A stretch of 64,000 nt of DNA from Chromatiales bacterium (ex Bugula neritina AB1) (GTDB taxonomy: Bacteria; Pseudomonadota; Gammaproteobacteria; Granulosicoccales; Granulosicoccaceae): NCBI GenBank assembly GCA_001730015.1, contig MDLA01000115.1, forward strand, positions 1 through 64,000, written 5' to 3'. The notes below the pieces were generated by a model, which saw only the letters and a list, made by a program, of their open reading frames with translations, did no database searches and had not been told where the DNA came from. The translations under genes and the position numbers were made by a program. Shown in pieces: positions 1-9,196 of the stretch (positions are counted from its first letter, which is position 1; each line of letters starts with the position of its first letter).

Positions 1-59
1 ATTTAATCTAGCCACCGTCAAATCGCAAAATTCAGGTCTTTATGGACGGAAACTAACTA

Positions 60-524
60 ATGAAAACTACTCCCAGCCATACAATGCGAAAAGCAAAAAT
101 TACCAATCTGGTGATGATTGTCTTATGGCTGTTTTCATCGACGGCAGTTTTCTTTTCGCCAGTGCATGCGCAAGCCCCATTTCTTGCGCATGATGTGGCC
201 GATGGGTCAGATCACAGCACTCACACCATCGGTGAAAATGGTTCGGACCACGCTACTGGCCACAAGCAGCATCCTTGTCATAATCAACAAAAACAGCCAG
301 CTCAAATACACGCCGACGCTGCTATGCACGCCGCTCATTCTGCTGATGCCGCGAGCGATTGCGAGCTCAAATGCGCTATGACCAGATGCGGCAGCTGCGT
401 TTCGTTGCTGACGCAAGCATCGTTTGTCAACACTGCTCTGAAGCACGAGACGCACCGTCCGTTGCCACAGCAGAACCTGCCTCATCTTCCACCCGACTCG
501 ATTTACCGCCCACCCTCCATTTGA
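60..524 (+). CDS. His/Cys-rich exported protein (possible copper-binding, CopL/DUF2946-like)
   Basis: A 154-residue protein with an N-terminal hydrophobic segment ending in a signal-peptidase-like VHAQA site (about residue 38), so it is probably periplasmic. The mature part is rich in His (HSTHT, HATGHKQHPCH, HAAH) and ends with clustered Cys (CELKCAMTRCGSC), a composition expected of a soft-metal-binding protein. It sits directly upstream of a copper/silver efflux operon in the same direction, which supports a metal-handling role. A second in-frame ATG nine codons in (84) could be the true start, giving a more normal signal peptide. The resemblance to CopL or DUF2946 proteins is one of composition only; function is inferred. 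Confidence 0.6.
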   Translation: MKTTPSHTMRKAKITNLVMIVLWLFSSTAVFFSPVHAQAPFLAHDVADGSDHSTHTIGENGSDHATGHKQHPCHNQQKQPAQIHADAAMHAAHSADAASDCELKCAMTRCGSCVSLLTQASFVNTALKHETHRPLPQQNLPHLPPDSIYRPPSI

Positions 525-659
525 TATGTAACGCCTGCGTGTAAACGCGGCTTCTGGCGCTTTAGCAGCGCCAACAACCTCCTGTCTGCGCAACTAGGTC
601 AGCGGCTACTCGCCCTGCGGACACGGGGAATTGGTTACTACGTATTAACTGGGAATTTC

Positions 660-2051
660 ATGAGCAGATTTATACCGGCTGCCGCGAGATGCACGATAGC
701 GCCCGTCTCGGTCGCAAAGCTTGCAGCCAATGTATTAGTGGGCGTGTTGGGCGCTATGCCGGTGATGGCATCAGAGGTCAGCTGGAGCGAGTATCCACAG
801 ACACCTGACAACGCCGTTGAAATAGAGCTCAAAGACAGCGCAATCAGTGCAACCAAAAGCACAACCATCACTGAGCCCGCGGTCAATCGTGACGTTATTG
901 AATCGATACGGGCAATGCTGCGGGATCATCCGGCACTGCTTGCACTGGAAAATCGAAAGCAGGCTCTGCTGGAACGTAGTCAGGCAACGCTTGCGTTACC
1001 GGATCCGACTGTCTCACTGGGCATCAATAACATTTCTATTTCGAGCCCATCGTTTGATGAGTTTCTCCCGACTAATAAACTCATTGGCATTCGACAAGAG
1101 TTTCCCAGTCGCAAAGGTCGCAGTGCAAGAGCTGATCAGGCGCTGGCGCAGTCCGAAGCTATCGATCTTATGGTCACGGCAAAGCGCGAGTCTTTGGTAG
1201 CGGAGGTAGTCGAACATCTCATTGAAAAACGTCGAATCAATCAACAGATCGACCTTGCCCGTGAACGCCTGCTGAAATACGACCAGCTGACCGAGGTTGT
1301 GCAGAGTGAAATAGAAGCGGGTAATCCGTCTGTTTTTCGACTGCCCGAAATAGATGCTGAACGGGCACGGGTGTCTGGACTGATTAATAACCTGAATGCA
1401 CAAACCCTCGAGCACGACGCGAAGCTAATCGCGCTGACCGGTGACGTACCCGGGCTTAACGTACCCGCGATGTCCGCTATCGACTGGTCAGGTGCATACG
1501 AACAATTTCACGCCGTACGCATTGCACAGGCAGAACTTAAAAGCGTTAGCGAGTCTTTAACGATCGCCGACGCGTTACGCTTTAAACGCTGGGGTGTGCA
1601 ACTGGCCTATCAACAACGCGAGTCCGGTGAAAACTTCAAAGGTGATGACTGGGTATCCGGCCAGGTGTTTTTTAGCGCACCGCTATGGTACCGGCAAAGC
1701 CAGGCACCGGAACAGCGGGCAGCTGAGGCGTCTGTTGAAGCCGCGCGTCAAAGCTTGTTGCTGGCACAGCGCGACGCACTGGCAAACTACACCGCTTTCA
1801 ATGCACGCTTGCAGGCATCTGTCGAGAATATCAATTTACTGCAACAGGAAGTCAATGCGATACAGGACAAAATAGAAACGCAGATGATCAGCTATGAAGC
1901 CGGCATCGGCTATTTTGCGCCGATTGTCGATGGCGATATCGCGTTGCTGAAGCTGCGTGCGGAACTAATTGCTGAACACACGACCGTAGATATCTATGCC
2001 GCCCGTATCAATTCACTGCTTGCAGACCCAAATGGTGAAAGTCATGAATAA
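660..2051 (+). CDS. cusC: TolC-family outer membrane factor of a heavy-metal efflux pump
   Basis: A 463-residue outer membrane efflux protein. The N-terminus has a signal-like hydrophobic stretch followed by long amphipathic helices with the Ala/Gln/Arg/Glu-rich pattern of OEP domains (for example around the EIDAERARVSGLINNLNAQT region), two helical-hairpin repeats as in TolC. It would form the outer-membrane channel of the tripartite pump encoded by the next two genes. Its 3' end overlaps the adaptor gene by eight bases, a sign of translational coupling. The length fits the CusC/CzcC group. Assignment to Cu/Ag rather than Co/Zn/Cd rests on the adjacent adaptor, pump and CusF proteins. Confidence 0.85.
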   Translation: MSRFIPAAARCTIAPVSVAKLAANVLVGVLGAMPVMASEVSWSEYPQTPDNAVEIELKDSAISATKSTTITEPAVNRDVIESIRAMLRDHPALLALENRKQALLERSQATLALPDPTVSLGINNISISSPSFDEFLPTNKLIGIRQEFPSRKGRSARADQALAQSEAIDLMVTAKRESLVAEVVEHLIEKRRINQQIDLARERLLKYDQLTEVVQSEIEAGNPSVFRLPEIDAERARVSGLINNLNAQTLEHDAKLIALTGDVPGLNVPAMSAIDWSGAYEQFHAVRIAQAELKSVSESLTIADALRFKRWGVQLAYQQRESGENFKGDDWVSGQVFFSAPLWYRQSQAPEQRAAEASVEAARQSLLLAQRDALANYTAFNARLQASVENINLLQQEVNAIQDKIETQMISYEAGIGYFAPIVDGDIALLKLRAELIAEHTTVDIYAARINSLLADPNGESHE

Positions 2052-3804
2052 TTCGCCAGTATTTAAAACCTGTTGTAACGATCCTGCGAAATCAGCACTG
2101 AAATTACTGACCGTTGGCGCCATCGCCTGGCAACTGGCCATGGTAAATAGTTATGCACAAACGGAGCAGTCAGATACGGGCAGTCAATCGCAAACCATTG
2201 ATGAAGGCAGCGGGCAATATACCTGTCCAATGCATCCACACTTTCTAGCCACTGATCCTGCTGGAATCTGTCCTATCTGTGGTATGGATCTGGTTCCGGC
2301 ATCATCAGGTGGCGGCAACAGTGGTGTCACTGAGGTGGCGGTGTCACCTGAGATGATACAAACCATGGGTATTCGCACAACGACTGTAGCTCGAGAGCAG
2401 ATAAACGAGTCACTGCGGTTGTTCGGTACGGTTGAAACCAATGAACGACTTGAAAACGTATCGGTATCCAAGTTTGAAGGCTGGATAGAAGGATTATCGG
2501 TCAATGCAGAAGGAGATACGGTTAACCGCGGAGACTTGTTGTTCCGTGTGTACAGCCCCAATCTTATCGCGGCACAAAAAGACTATATCAATTCAATGCG
2601 CATCGGTAATAAAAAACGTATCGATGCCGTCAAGCAGCGCCTGCGATCACTGGGCATGCAGAACAGTACCATTCACAGCATTTCACACAGTGGCCAGGTG
2701 GTTGAGCGAGTACCGGTGTATGCAGAAACCGGTGGCACAGTAGCCAAGCTGCTGGTGCGGGAAGGTGACTACATCAAACCGGGATCAGAGATATTGCGTT
2801 TGCAGTCTTATGACGATGTGTGGGTGATCGCGTCAATTGCAGAGCGTGATTTGCCGCTGATCAGAACCGGGCAATCAGTCAGCCTGACATTTCCCAGCGC
2901 CCCAAATGCTGATCCTGACGGTGTGGTGGACTATATCTACCCGACTATCGATACCACAACCAGAACAGCCAGGGTCAGAATAGAAGTGGATAATGCTGCC
3001 GGGGATTTGCGCCCGGGTGCTTACGCCGATATTGATGTGTCTCTGCAGAGTGATTCGTTACTGGTTATCCCGACCGAATCTGTCTTGTATAGTTCGCTTG
3101 GTGCGCATGTGATTGTCTCACTCGGTGATGGACGCTTTAAAGCCAAGCAAATAGAAGTCGGTATGGCGGCTGCGCAATACACGCAGGTAACCGGCGGACT
3201 TGAAGAGGGAGAGCGCGTGGTGTCGAGCGGGCAATTTATGCTCGACAGTGAAGTGAATCTGCGCGAAGGTTTCTCCAAGATGGAGGCACCGAATAAGATT
3301 GACGCCACGCCGGACACACCGCTGCAGGAGTTACCGGTGGACGCCACCACATTAGCTGGTATTGATCACTTCACAGATATGGCTTTGTACTTTCACGAGG
3401 CGCTGATCGATGGTTACGAGATCGACGTGTACTTTGTTGATCCAGCGTTGCAGTATGGTGAAGGGCTAATCGCGCAGTTCGATAATACTCGGCTGGTGCC
3501 GATTATAGAAAGTGCATCGGATGCATTACGCAATGCCAAACAAAGCCCGGATGGTGAGGGCTTGGCGCAGGTACTGGCTGACCTTGTGGGTGCGATGGAA
3601 CCGTGGTTTATGCAGGGTGCACCCATTCGCTACCGTGACGCGGGCGTGGCCTATTTCACTGACAATGCGAGTGGTCGAGCCTGGATTCAGGAAGGCGATG
3701 ATCCAATCAATCCCTACGGTGATGGCGACGCCACTCGAACACCTTGGCCTGATCCGATGGCCGGCATTGAGACCGAAACAGCCATGCTAGATGGAGATGA
3801 GTAG
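2044..3804 (+). CDS. cusB: RND efflux periplasmic adaptor with N-terminal heavy-metal-binding domain
   Basis: The membrane-fusion adaptor links the inner-membrane pump to the outer-membrane channel. From the start at 2044 it has 586 residues. After a signal segment comes a heavy-metal-binding motif of the YTCPMHP...CPICGMDLV type, then barrel-sandwich, hairpin and beta-barrel segments typical of CusB. The last 140 or so residues are an extra domain resembling a divergent DUF3347 (ends GRAWIQEGDDPINPYG). The ATG at 2044 lies inside the cusC stop region and is preferred to a start further upstream inside cusC. The Cys/Met/His motif indicates Cu(I)/Ag(I) delivery. The C-terminal extension assignment is tentative. 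Confidence 0.88.
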   Translation: MNNSPVFKTCCNDPAKSALKLLTVGAIAWQLAMVNSYAQTEQSDTGSQSQTIDEGSGQYTCPMHPHFLATDPAGICPICGMDLVPASSGGGNSGVTEVAVSPEMIQTMGIRTTTVAREQINESLRLFGTVETNERLENVSVSKFEGWIEGLSVNAEGDTVNRGDLLFRVYSPNLIAAQKDYINSMRIGNKKRIDAVKQRLRSLGMQNSTIHSISHSGQVVERVPVYAETGGTVAKLLVREGDYIKPGSEILRLQSYDDVWVIASIAERDLPLIRTGQSVSLTFPSAPNADPDGVVDYIYPTIDTTTRTARVRIEVDNAAGDLRPGAYADIDVSLQSDSLLVIPTESVLYSSLGAHVIVSLGDGRFKAKQIEVGMAAAQYTQVTGGLEEGERVVSSGQFMLDSEVNLREGFSKMEAPNKIDATPDTPLQELPVDATTLAGIDHFTDMALYFHEALIDGYEIDVYFVDPALQYGEGLIAQFDNTRLVPIIESASDALRNAKQSPDGEGLAQVLADLVGAMEPWFMQGAPIRYRDAGVAYFTDNASGRAWIQEGDDPINPYGDGDATRTPWPDPMAGIETETAMLDGDE

Positions 3805-3806
3805 CG

Positions 3807-6800
3807 GTGACTGAACCCGGTGATAATGCGCTGACCTCGCACGATCCGTCTACCTCCTGGGTTGCGTCGGTGATTCGATGGTCAGTAAAAAACCAGTTAA
3901 TCGTTTTAATACTGACACTCGCACTGACGGTCAGCGGCTCTATAGCAGTGCTGAACACGCCCCTTGATGCGGTACCGGATCTGACCGACACACAGGTGAT
4001 TATCCGCACCGACTTTGCTGGGCAAAGTCCGCAGATTGTTGAAGATCTGGTGACTTATCCTTTATCGACCACACTGCTTGGGCTACCGCGCACTAAAGAT
4101 GTTCGTGGCAGTTCGATGTTCGGTACCAGCTTTGTTTATGTGATCTTTGAAGATGATGTCGATTTGTACTGGGCTCGTTCAAGAGTGCTGGAAGCCTTGT
4201 CGAGTCTCGGCTCGCAGCTGCCCGAAGGTGCAACACCTCAGATCGGGCCGGATGCTACCGGTGTCGGATGGGTGTATCAGTATGCACTGATAGATCGCTC
4301 CGGTAACACTGATCTGGCCGAGTTGCGCTCTATTCAGGACTGGTTTCTATCGCTCGAGCTGGCCGGGGTAGAAGGTGTCGCAGAAGTGGCCTCTGTCGGC
4401 GGCTTTGTCCGTGAGTACCAGGTGCTAATTGACCCCGATAAATTGCGAAGTTTTGATGTAACGATTGCACGAATACGCGATGCTGTCAGGCAGGCATCCT
4501 CTGAGGTTGGGGGGCGGGTACTGGAGCAGGCCGAGTCGGAGTATGTGATCCGATCATCGGGTTATATCAGTGAACGTGCTGACCTTGAAGCAGTCGTGGT
4601 CAAGGCCGCCGATGGCACTCCCGTATTGCTGCGTGATGTCGCCAGAATCGTAGAAGGCCCAGCATTGCGACGAGGTGTAGTCGATCTCAACGGTGAAGGC
4701 GAAACCGTAGCTGGCATTGTGGTAATGCGTGATGGTGAAAATGCGTTACGTGTGATCGAGCGTGTCAAAGACAAGCTTGATGATCTGAAAAATGGTTTAC
4801 CGCCTGGTGTCGAGATAGAAACGGTTTACGATCGAGCGCCCCTGATTCAGGGATCTGTCAAATACTTGATGCACAAACTGGTAGAAGAAGGTGTTGCCGT
4901 GTCACTGGTGGTATTTATTTTTCTGTTGCATGTACGCTCTTCTCTGGTGGCATTGATTACATTGCCGCTGGGAGTGCTGGGCGCTTTTTTGATCATGTCA
5001 TGGCAGGGTGTGACGGCTAATATTATGTCTTTGGGAGGTATTGCCATCGCCATTGGTGCGATGGTCGATGCGTCTATCGTGCTGGTAGAAAACGCCAGTC
5101 GCAAGCTGTCGGAGTTGCCCCGCAGGCACAGTCATAAGGAACGTCGGGAAGCGCTCCTGGCGGCGGCCACCGAAGTGGGGCCGGGCATCTTCTTTTCATT
5201 GTTGATTATTACTGTGTCTTTTTTGCCTGTATTCGCGCTCACCGGTGAGAGCTTGAGACTGTTTAGTCCCCTGGCATACACCAAAACCTACGCCATGGCC
5301 TTTGCAGCGTTGTTGTCTGTGACACTGGTGCCGGTATTGATGCTGTATCTGATGCGGGGCCGGTTTAAACGCGAGGAAGCCAATCCGCTTAATCGTTTCT
5401 TTGTTGGCATGTACAAGCCGGTGCTGCATGTTGCGCTGCGTATCAAGTGGGTTACCTTGTTTCTAGCCGTCGTGATGACGCTGAGTCTGATTTACCCGTT
5501 GCAGCGTCTGGGAAAGGAGTTTATGCCTGCGCTGTATGAAGGTGAATTGTTATATATGCCAACCACGTTGCCGGGTGTGTCGGTCACGAAAATGCGGGAG
5601 GTGCTGGGCCAGACCAATCGACTGATGCAGACGGTACCCGAGGTGGACAATGTATTCGGCAAAGCCGGCAGAGCCGATACAGCCACAGACCCGGCGCCTC
5701 TCACGATGATAGAAACCTGGATACAACTCAAGCCAAAGGATGATTGGCGTGTTGGGATGACGGTGGACGATATCATCGCAGAGCTGGATGCGAAACTGAA
5801 AATGCCGGGCTTGGTAAACTCATGGGGTTATCCGATTAAAATTCGGATGGATATGGTATCCACCGGTGTCCGGACGCCGATTGGTATCAAAGTCACGGGT
5901 GATGATCTGGCAGAGCTGGAACGAATTGCTAGAGAAATCGAATTGGCGATTACCGATGTGCCAGGCACGCGTTCAGCCTTTGCTGATCGTGTGCTCGGTG
6001 GAAAATATCTTGATCTCGTTCCTGATCGCACTGCACTGGCAAGACACAATATTGATATGGGTACCTTTCAGTCTGTGGTGCAAACGGCCCTCGGCGGGAT
6101 GCAGCTGGCCCAATCGGTAGAGGGCCGCGAACGCTATAACATCATGCTGCGTTACGATCGCAGATTTAGGGAAAGTTCACAGGACTTGCAGGATATTCTG
6201 GTACCGGCACCGAGTGGAGCACATATACCACTGGGCGATTTGGCGAGCATTCAGTACGTAGAAGGTCCTCCAATGATTCGCTCTGAGAATGCGCGTCTGA
6301 CCGGCTGGGTGTTTGTGGATATTGATGGTCGAGATATGGGTGGCTATGTCGATGAAGCCAGACAGATCGTCGCGGAACAAGTCACTTTACCACCGGGCTA
6401 TGCGGTCACATTTTCAGGCCAGTATGAACAACTACAGCGTGCCAACGAACGACTGCGAATTGCCATACCGGCAACTGTTTTGCTGATACTTGTGTTGTTG
6501 ATGCTGCATTTTGGCAGACTTGACCGTACATTGATGGTCATGGCCTGTCTGCCGTTTGCGTTAGCTGGCGGCCTGTGGGCAGTACACCTGGCCGGATATA
6601 ACTTCTCGGTTGCGGTGGCCGTCGGCTTCATCGCACTTGGCGGTATCGCCGTTGAAACCGCAGTGATCATGTTGTTGTACATCGACGGCGAAGTGCGTCG
6701 GGTCAAACCGGTTAGTCGCCATCAGCTGTTCGGTGCCATTAGCCGGGGGGCCGCGATGCGAGTGAGGCCGAAGTTAATGACCGCCATCACTATTTTTGCT

Positions 6801-7031
6801 GGCCTTGCGCCTATTTTTCTTACCGATGGACTGGGTTCGGATGTCATGCGCAGAATCGCGCTGCCAATGATCGGTGGCATGGCATCAACCGTAGTGTCCA
6901 CTTTGTTTGTTATCCCCGTGCTGTATTTTGTGTATACCGCATCTCAGCTTTCAAAACACATCGCGCAACCACGTGATGACTATTCACAACGTCAAGCAAG
7001 ACTAAAACCTGTAAGAGGCTATTATTCATGA
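3807..7031 (+). CDS. cusA: Heavy-metal RND pump CusA/CzcA family
   Basis: The 1074-residue inner-membrane proton-driven transporter, full length for the HME-RND family. It shows the N-terminal transmembrane helix followed by the TPLDAVPDLTDTQV segment characteristic of CusA/CzcA, the GGIAIAIGAMVDASIVLVENA helix pair, and Met-rich periplasmic stretches including MDMVSTGVRTPIGIKV, which contains a methionine position used for Cu/Ag in CusA. The start is GTG, three bases after the adaptor stop. The 3' end overlaps the first cusF by ATGA. It exports Cu(I)/Ag(I) from the periplasm or cytoplasm through CusBC. Metal specificity is inferred from the Met-rich sites and neighbours. Confidence 0.93.
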   Translation: MTEPGDNALTSHDPSTSWVASVIRWSVKNQLIVLILTLALTVSGSIAVLNTPLDAVPDLTDTQVIIRTDFAGQSPQIVEDLVTYPLSTTLLGLPRTKDVRGSSMFGTSFVYVIFEDDVDLYWARSRVLEALSSLGSQLPEGATPQIGPDATGVGWVYQYALIDRSGNTDLAELRSIQDWFLSLELAGVEGVAEVASVGGFVREYQVLIDPDKLRSFDVTIARIRDAVRQASSEVGGRVLEQAESEYVIRSSGYISERADLEAVVVKAADGTPVLLRDVARIVEGPALRRGVVDLNGEGETVAGIVVMRDGENALRVIERVKDKLDDLKNGLPPGVEIETVYDRAPLIQGSVKYLMHKLVEEGVAVSLVVFIFLLHVRSSLVALITLPLGVLGAFLIMSWQGVTANIMSLGGIAIAIGAMVDASIVLVENASRKLSELPRRHSHKERREALLAAATEVGPGIFFSLLIITVSFLPVFALTGESLRLFSPLAYTKTYAMAFAALLSVTLVPVLMLYLMRGRFKREEANPLNRFFVGMYKPVLHVALRIKWVTLFLAVVMTLSLIYPLQRLGKEFMPALYEGELLYMPTTLPGVSVTKMREVLGQTNRLMQTVPEVDNVFGKAGRADTATDPAPLTMIETWIQLKPKDDWRVGMTVDDIIAELDAKLKMPGLVNSWGYPIKIRMDMVSTGVRTPIGIKVTGDDLAELERIAREIELAITDVPGTRSAFADRVLGGKYLDLVPDRTALARHNIDMGTFQSVVQTALGGMQLAQSVEGRERYNIMLRYDRRFRESSQDLQDILVPAPSGAHIPLGDLASIQYVEGPPMIRSENARLTGWVFVDIDGRDMGGYVDEARQIVAEQVTLPPGYAVTFSGQYEQLQRANERLRIAIPATVLLILVLLMLHFGRLDRTLMVMACLPFALAGGLWAVHLAGYNFSVAVAVGFIALGGIAVETAVIMLLYIDGEVRRVKPVSRHQLFGAISRGAAMRVRPKLMTAITIFAGLAPIFLTDGLGSDVMRRIALPMIGGMASTVVSTLFVIPVLYFVYTASQLSKHIAQPRDDYSQRQARLKPVRGYYS

Positions 7032-7381
7032 AAAAACTACTTAGACACCTCGCCGTAATTGCCAGTTTTGGCGTGGGCACGATTGCCAGTGCTGACACCA
7101 TGCTGGTTGAGAACCTGCCAAAGAAAATGGCTGCAGCCACAGGCGTGGTGAAAGGAATCGGCGAGAAGCAACTGATCATTGACCACGGCCCGATACAGGG
7201 TTCTACGATGGGTGCAATGACCATGGGGTTTAACTTTCTTAAGAGTGTTGATGTCAGCGAACTAGCCGAAGGTGATGAGATTGCTTTCTTGATGAAAATT
7301 GGACGTGACGGATCGTTCCGGATCTCGGCATTGTGTAAGCCATCCAGCGACGGCGATGACTGCCTCCAGGGTTTACTGTAA
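7028..7381 (+). CDS. cusF: CusF-like periplasmic copper/silver-binding protein (copy 1)
   Basis: A 117-residue exported protein with a signal peptide ending near ASAD. The mature part matches the CusF OB-fold: ATGVVKGI, then IIDHGPIQG followed by MGAMTMGF, where His and the MxxMxM Met residues correspond to the CusF Cu(I)/Ag(I) site. It starts inside the cusA stop codon (ATGA), so it is translationally coupled to the pump. CusF acts as a periplasmic metallochaperone feeding metal to CusB. C-terminal Cys residues (LCKPSSDGDDCLQ) are an addition also present in the next paralogue. Confidence 0.85.
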   Translation: MKKLLRHLAVIASFGVGTIASADTMLVENLPKKMAAATGVVKGIGEKQLIIDHGPIQGSTMGAMTMGFNFLKSVDVSELAEGDEIAFLMKIGRDGSFRISALCKPSSDGDDCLQGLL

Positions 7382-7437
7382 ATAAGCATGCTGATAAGCG
7401 CAGAAATAACCTTTGAATTTGGATTGACGAGTAATAA

Positions 7438-7833
7438 ATGAGACTAATATTTAGTGCCTTTGCATTGTCTACACTGCTCATCGGTTGTGGTGATCATAAC
7501 CACGGAGATCACGGCGATCATCAGAGCGGTGATCAGAAAAGTAGTGATGTAAAACTGGTGGATAATCTGCCTGAAAACATGGCGGCCGCTAAGGGTAAGG
7601 TTACCGGCTTTACCGACGATATGGTAATGATTGACCATGGGGCTATTCAAGGCACCACCATGGGGGCGATGAACATGGGGTTCGGCTATGTGAATGAGGT
7701 AGATGTCAGCACGCTCAAGGAAGGTGATGAAATTGGTTTTCTGATGAAAATTGGACGTGACGACTCCCTGCGTATTGTTGGATTTTGCAAACCAGCTGAA
7801 GCGGGAAATGATTGTTTACAGTCTTTGCTGTGA
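7438..7833 (+). CDS. cusF: CusF-like lipoprotein (copy 2, tandem duplicate)
   Basis: A 131-residue paralogue of the preceding protein. The core (VDNLPENMAAAKGKVTGF ... MIDHGAIQGTTMGAMNMGF ... FCKPAEAGNDCLQSLL) is nearly the same, but the N-terminus is a lipoprotein signal (LLIGCGDH) and the mature start carries a His/Asp repeat (GDHNHGDHGDH). It is therefore likely anchored to a membrane and may hold extra metal. It arose by tandem duplication of the 7028 gene. A strong terminator follows directly, so this is probably the last gene of the pump operon. Confidence 0.83.
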   Translation: MRLIFSAFALSTLLIGCGDHNHGDHGDHQSGDQKSSDVKLVDNLPENMAAAKGKVTGFTDDMVMIDHGAIQGTTMGAMNMGFGYVNEVDVSTLKEGDEIGFLMKIGRDDSLRIVGFCKPAEAGNDCLQSLL

Positions 7834-7837
7834 AGCA

Positions 7838-7868
7838 CGGCGGGGCAGATTAAAGCCCCGCTGTTTTT
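7838..7868 (+). terminator. Rho-independent terminator after the cus operon
   Basis: A GC-rich stem of nine pairs (CGGCGGGGC against GCCCCGCTG, with one G-T pair), an eight-base loop and a run of five T. It sits five bases after the second cusF stop and separates the pump operon from the cytochrome genes. Confidence 0.85.
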
Positions 7869-7896
7869 CATGTGTTATGTAATAAAGGGGTCTGTT

Positions 7897-8355
7897 ATGG
7901 CTAAATATTTTTTCATGGCTGTTACCATTTTCATCGTGGGTGTCACCGCGCCAGTCGCGCATCAGGGAGCGACCGGGATTGTCAAAGAACGTATGGATGC
8001 AATGAGTGACATGAGCGACCGGACTAAATTGATCGCAAAAATGTTTAAAGGTGAAAAAGAGTTAGACAGAACCTATATTCGTCAGGCGTCTGAGTCATTT
8101 GCCAGTCATGGCGAGGCGTTGTTTACTCAGTTTCCGGATACGCATGAAAGTCGTATGGGATCCGATACCGAAGCCTTGCCATCAATCTGGGACGACTGGG
8201 ATGGATTTGAAGAACAGATCAATCAATTTATTGCTGTCAACGGTGAGCTACAGACAGCGCTCGATGATCAGGTCAGCGACAAGAAGCTTCGAAAAACCTT
8301 TCTTACAGTTGCCCGTAGTTGTAAGTCCTGTCACAAGAACTATAGACAAGAGTAG
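7897..8355 (+). CDS. Cytochrome c'-like / c-556 family protein
   Basis: A 152-residue exported four-helix-type cytochrome. It has an N-terminal signal segment (MAKYFFMAVTIFIVGVTAP), a helical body with the RMDAMSDMSD pattern of cytochrome c', and a C-terminal haem motif CKSCHKNYR, where c'/c-556 proteins place it. The start at 7897 is preferred over one nine codons upstream because AAAGGGG lies just before it. Located between the copper pump and another cytochrome, it may help electron transfer or copper/NO stress tolerance; that role is inference. Confidence 0.8.
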   Translation: MAKYFFMAVTIFIVGVTAPVAHQGATGIVKERMDAMSDMSDRTKLIAKMFKGEKELDRTYIRQASESFASHGEALFTQFPDTHESRMGSDTEALPSIWDDWDGFEEQINQFIAVNGELQTALDDQVSDKKLRKTFLTVARSCKSCHKNYRQE

Positions 8356-8413
8356 TGAATTGCGGGAGATTCTAGGACGTGAGTATCAACTTAGACAAGC
8401 GACCGTGTATTGG

Positions 8414-8647
8414 ATGGAAACTGATAATCACTTTTTTCCTCGTGTGCTGAGAGCCACTAATTTACCTCGGTGCGAGGGGGTTGAATTAGAGAATTGTCTA
8501 CTCACAGATCGCGCCGCCGATCAGTTCAAACTCAAATGTGCCTGTGTCGGGGGAGACAGCCGTGTGCCATTGGGCTTTGTATCTCTGACCGAAAATATCA
8601 TGATGATACAGATGGGTAGCTATACCTTATATCGTTTGATTGCTTAG
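8414..8647 (+). CDS. Small Cys-containing hypothetical protein
   Basis: A 77-residue reading frame filling the space between two cytochrome genes. It contains four Cys (RCEGVELENC, KCACV) and no signal peptide or transmembrane segment. It ends 13 bases before the next start. I do not recognise it. The fit between neighbours and the Cys pairs suggest a real gene in a metal operon, but there is no family support and no strong ribosome binding site. Confidence 0.35.
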   Translation: METDNHFFPRVLRATNLPRCEGVELENCLLTDRAADQFKLKCACVGGDSRVPLGFVSLTENIMMIQMGSYTLYRLIA

Positions 8648-8659
8648 GAGACACTCGAG

Positions 8660-9193
8660 GTGAAACAGACTATTTCCAGCGCACTCTTTTTATTACTGCT
8701 TTTATCAGCTGGTCACGTACCTGCTCAGGACCTCGGTACAGATGGGGTTGAGACGCGATTGCAGGCAGAAGACATGGCGGTAGTTGCTAGGGGCGAGGAA
8801 GTCTACAACCTCCATTGCGCTACCTGTCATGGGGCAATGCTGGAGGGTCAGCCAGATTGGCGCCAACGGGATGCAGAAGGTTATTTACCCGCACCTCCAC
8901 ACGATGAGACGGGTCACACCTGGCACCATCGAGATGATCTACTGTTTGAAATCACAAAATACGGAGCTTCGGTGGTCATTCGTGACGAAAACTACAAAAC
9001 ACGCATGCCTGCTTATAAAGGCGTTATCGTCGACACTGATATTGTTGCGGTGTTGTCTTATATAAAGAGCCGCTGGCCTGAGCAGGAAAGGGAATATCAG
9101 GAGTTACTTAACGGTAACGATCCCAATGTTTTTAGACCGGTTCAACCAAAAAAAGAATCATCTTTAATCGAAAAATTATTTAATCGAGATTAA
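8660..9193 (+). CDS. Monohaem cytochrome c
   Basis: A 177-residue exported class I cytochrome c. GTG start with AGGAGAC seven bases upstream. A signal peptide (cleavage near VPAQD) is followed by EEVYNLHCATCHGAMLEGQ, the haem-binding CxxCH, and later a Met that could be the distal ligand (RMPAYKGV). The segment VIVDTDIVAVLSYIKSRW matches the C-terminal helix of cytochrome c. It would carry electrons in the periplasm. Its presence in a copper-resistance cluster suggests a link to periplasmic redox or copper oxidase activity, which is inference. Confidence 0.85.
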   Translation: MKQTISSALFLLLLLSAGHVPAQDLGTDGVETRLQAEDMAVVARGEEVYNLHCATCHGAMLEGQPDWRQRDAEGYLPAPPHDETGHTWHHRDDLLFEITKYGASVVIRDENYKTRMPAYKGVIVDTDIVAVLSYIKSRWPEQEREYQELLNGNDPNVFRPVQPKKESSLIEKLFNRD

Positions 9194-9196
9194 ACA

